This document shows, in pieces, positions 62,533 to 64,000 of a stretch of 64,000 nucleotides of DNA. The translations under genes were made by a program, and so were the position numbers. The number at the start of each line of letters is the position of its first letter. Position 1 is the stretch's first letter. The notes under the pieces were generated by a model. It was given only the letters and a program-made list of their open reading frames with translations. It searched no databases and was not told where the DNA came from. Source of the DNA: Halobellus captivus (GTDB taxonomy: Archaea > Halobacteriota > Halobacteria > Halobacteriales > Haloferacaceae); contig NZ_VJXQ01000002.1 of NCBI RefSeq assembly GCF_007655485.1, forward strand, positions 531,434 through 595,433. Reading direction: 5' to 3'.

Positions 62533-63648
62533 CTACGCCACGTCGCGGTCGGCCAGAGAGAGGATCCAGTTATCCGCGGCGAGTACGTCCGCCCCCAACG
62601 CGGTCTCGGCATCGGGAGAAAGCGACCGAACGGCGTGCGTCGTCGGCGTCGCCACACGGTCGAGCGGGAACCCGGCGTCGCTCAGGAAGCCGTGGCGTCT
62701 GAGCACGCCCGGGAACGGCGTCGTCGACGCTTCGAGGCAGTCCGCAGTGGCGTGGTCGCTCACCAGGGCGGCGAGGGCGGCCTCGAAGGCGGGTTTCCTC
62801 GCTGCGTCAGTCACCATCGGCTGGGCGTCGAGAAGCCGCGTGAGGACGGACTCCCCGACCCGCTCTGTCGCCGCGACGAGCGTCACGACCGGACGACCGC
62901 CGTCGCGGGCGACGTAGGTCGTCGTCTTCCAGCGCGGGTTCGCGAACCGCCACGCGAGGAAGGCTTCCTGGCGCGGAACGTGGATCTCTTCGGGCCGCGT
63001 CTCGCCGTACACGGCGCGCACGGCCGACGTCGCGATACCCTCCACCCGATCGACCTCGATGCCGTCCGACGTCGGTGTCACGCGATCGATCGCCCCCAGA
63101 CAGGCCCGAACCACGGGTGAACCCGCACTGGCCGCGGCACGAGCCACCCGCGCCGACGCACCGTCATCGTCGGGGGCGAACCGGGTCAAATTTTGGATCC
63201 GGTACCTGGTCGACACCGAGCCGAGTTCGGTCCACTCGAACTTCTGGAGTCCGGGACGAAGGACCTCACTCGGGAAGTTGAACAGGACCGAGGTTCGATC
63301 CGCGGCCGTCGAGAGCAGTTCCTCGGTCATTCGCGTGAAGAGACCGCGGCGTCTGTGATCGGGATGGACGATCCAATCGACCGGCTGTCTGGCCGTGACC
63401 GTCCCCTCAGCACTGGCGAGCGGGAACGCGAGTAACGGTTCCGCGCCGACGACCTCCCCGCGACGTTCGGCGACGATGATCTCGACGCGGTCGGCGTAGG
63501 GGTTCTCCGCGAACCGCCAATCGAACCACTCGCGTCCCTTCGACCGTCCCCATACCGCCTCGTACAGCGAGAGAAATCCGTCGCGGTCGGCGGGGCGGTA
63601 GCGGCGGACGTCGTACTCCTCCGCCGCCGCCTGTTGTACGTTCGCCAT
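62533..63648 (-). CDS. GNAT family N-acetyltransferase (large)
   Basis: 371 aa from ATG 63648. An N-terminal GNAT fold (about 15-160): RRYRPADRDGFLSLYEAVWG, AEPLLAFPL and WIVHPDHRRRGLFTRMTEEL (acetyl-CoA motif). The C-terminal half is a second, degenerate GNAT-like unit (FLAWRFANPRWKTTTYVARD). Two-domain GNATs of this size in haloarchaea are often near surface glycan genes, but none here. Acceptor unknown. Confidence 0.85.
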   Translation of the reverse strand: MANVQQAAAEEYDVRRYRPADRDGFLSLYEAVWGRSKGREWFDWRFAENPYADRVEIIVAERRGEVVGAEPLLAFPLASAEGTVTARQPVDWIVHPDHRRRGLFTRMTEELLSTAADRTSVLFNFPSEVLRPGLQKFEWTELGSVSTRYRIQNLTRFAPDDDGASARVARAAASAGSPVVRACLGAIDRVTPTSDGIEVDRVEGIATSAVRAVYGETRPEEIHVPRQEAFLAWRFANPRWKTTTYVARDGGRPVVTLVAATERVGESVLTRLLDAQPMVTDAARKPAFEAALAALVSDHATADCLEASTTPFPGVLRRHGFLSDAGFPLDRVATPTTHAVRSLSPDAETALGADVLAADNWILSLADRDVA

Positions 63649-63810
63649 ACCCAACCGTACGGTCTCCGCGCGTCGTTAGTATTGACACGTTATCTATGGT
63701 AGCCCGTGCCATCGGGAAGCTCTCGATCAGATTTCGGGACCCTATCCCGAGTCAGCGTCGGGTTCGGAGGCGCTGCCCGTGCGAGGGACCAGAGCGTGTT
63801 TTTCCGCGAA

Positions 63811-64000
63811 TCACCGAGCTGAGTCCCACCCGAATCCGAGTTCGTTGCGCGGCGCATCCAGCGGACTCCTCGGCAGTCCGGCCGCGACGTCGGGATCGTT
63901 GTACCCGCCGGGGGCGACGTCGTTCGGCCCGTCGGGATAGAACAGCGACGCGAGCAGTTGAATGTGGTCGCGGCCGACGCCGAGTTCGAACTGCCCGCCG
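63811..64000 (-). CDS. 3' part of an unidentified gene, cut by the window edge
   Basis: Minus-strand frame open from the edge to TGA at 63811-63813, with 63 codons. The translation contains FELGVGRDHIQLLASLFYPD, then NDVAPGGYNDPDVAAG and ends ELGFGWDSAR. The codon use is haloarchaeal and the sequence is Pro/Gly/Asp-rich. I do not recognise the family. The upstream part lies outside the window. Confidence 0.7.
   Translation of the reverse strand, partial: GGQFELGVGRDHIQLLASLFYPDGPNDVAPGGYNDPDVAAGLPRSPLDAPRNELGFGWDSAR

Noticed and set aside
1-64000. Insertion sequence or transposase genes
   Set aside because: No transposase domain, terminal inverted repeat or target duplication was recognised.

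Overview
The window is a 64 kb, GC-rich, gene-dense stretch of chromosome from a haloarchaeon (class Halobacteria). The proteins are strongly acidic. The window carries a PGF-CTERM S-layer glycoprotein beside the archaeal oligosaccharyltransferase AglB, archaeal informational proteins (S17e, RfcL, a tRNA-Met with an intron in the anticodon loop), an HMG-CoA synthase, an H4MPT/H4F cyclohydrolase (Mch), and haloarchaea-specific families (PccX, HalOD1, Bat-type HTH, DUF7344, DUF2150, small zinc ribbons). Many genes have a TATA-like box about 27-33 bases before the start codon, as expected for leaderless haloarchaeal transcripts. Genus is not determined.

Layout. 1-6.0 kb: a possible divergent zinc-finger fragment, aglB, then the S-layer glycoprotein with a long leader and a clear hairpin/T-tract terminator. 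6.1-7.7 kb: a small accessory patch on the 3' side of the tRNA-Met gene, holding a broken AbrB antitoxin and a nucleotidyltransferase/partner gene pair. 7.8-14.9 kb: TVP38-type membrane protein, two haloarchaeal conserved proteins, carA divergent from an Lrp/AsnC regulator with repeated TTACGA/TCGTAA half-sites between them, S17e, and the pccB-pccX acyl-CoA carboxylase pair. 14.9-20.1 kb: two Na+-dependent NSS transporters on either side of a TrkA-type K+ regulator, a PIN remnant and a quinone reductase. 20.2-30.5 kb: sucCD, a vapBC module with an inverted repeat over its promoter, a CBS protein, a tandem P19/Tp34-like lipoprotein, mch, an M48 protease, a GTPBP1-type GTPase and a membrane J-protein. 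30.6-39.3 kb: thioesterase, SDR, three HTH regulators (two of them divergent TrmB-type paralogues), a short zinc ribbon, and the glycine cleavage operon gcvT-gcvH-gcvPA-gcvPB. 39.4-49.6 kb: MscS channel, NYN nuclease, TatD-like hydrolase, DUF2150, hmgB with a convergent HTH regulator, GNAT, membrane proteins, flavin-type oxidase and rfcL. 49.6-64 kb: polar amino acid ABC transporter, CtaA, a malic enzyme/PTA fusion, an RNase H-like protein, CBS, EamA transporter, a cytidylate-kinase-like protein without the P-loop lysine, Bat-type HTH with HalOD1, M29 aminopeptidase, a second GNAT and a gene cut by the window edge.

Metabolically the region joins C1/glycine metabolism (gcv, mch), the TCA cycle (sucCD, maeB), propionyl/acetyl-CoA carboxylation (pccBX), the first step of mevalonate synthesis (hmgB) and carbamoyl phosphate supply (carA).

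The most unusual signal is not a gene. At least six gene 3' ends carry short imperfect tandem repeats (periods 14-29 bp, unrelated in sequence between loci) that start at or overlap the stop codon and reiterate the stop-codon segment downstream. Two other intergenic loci carry similar repeats away from a stop codon.
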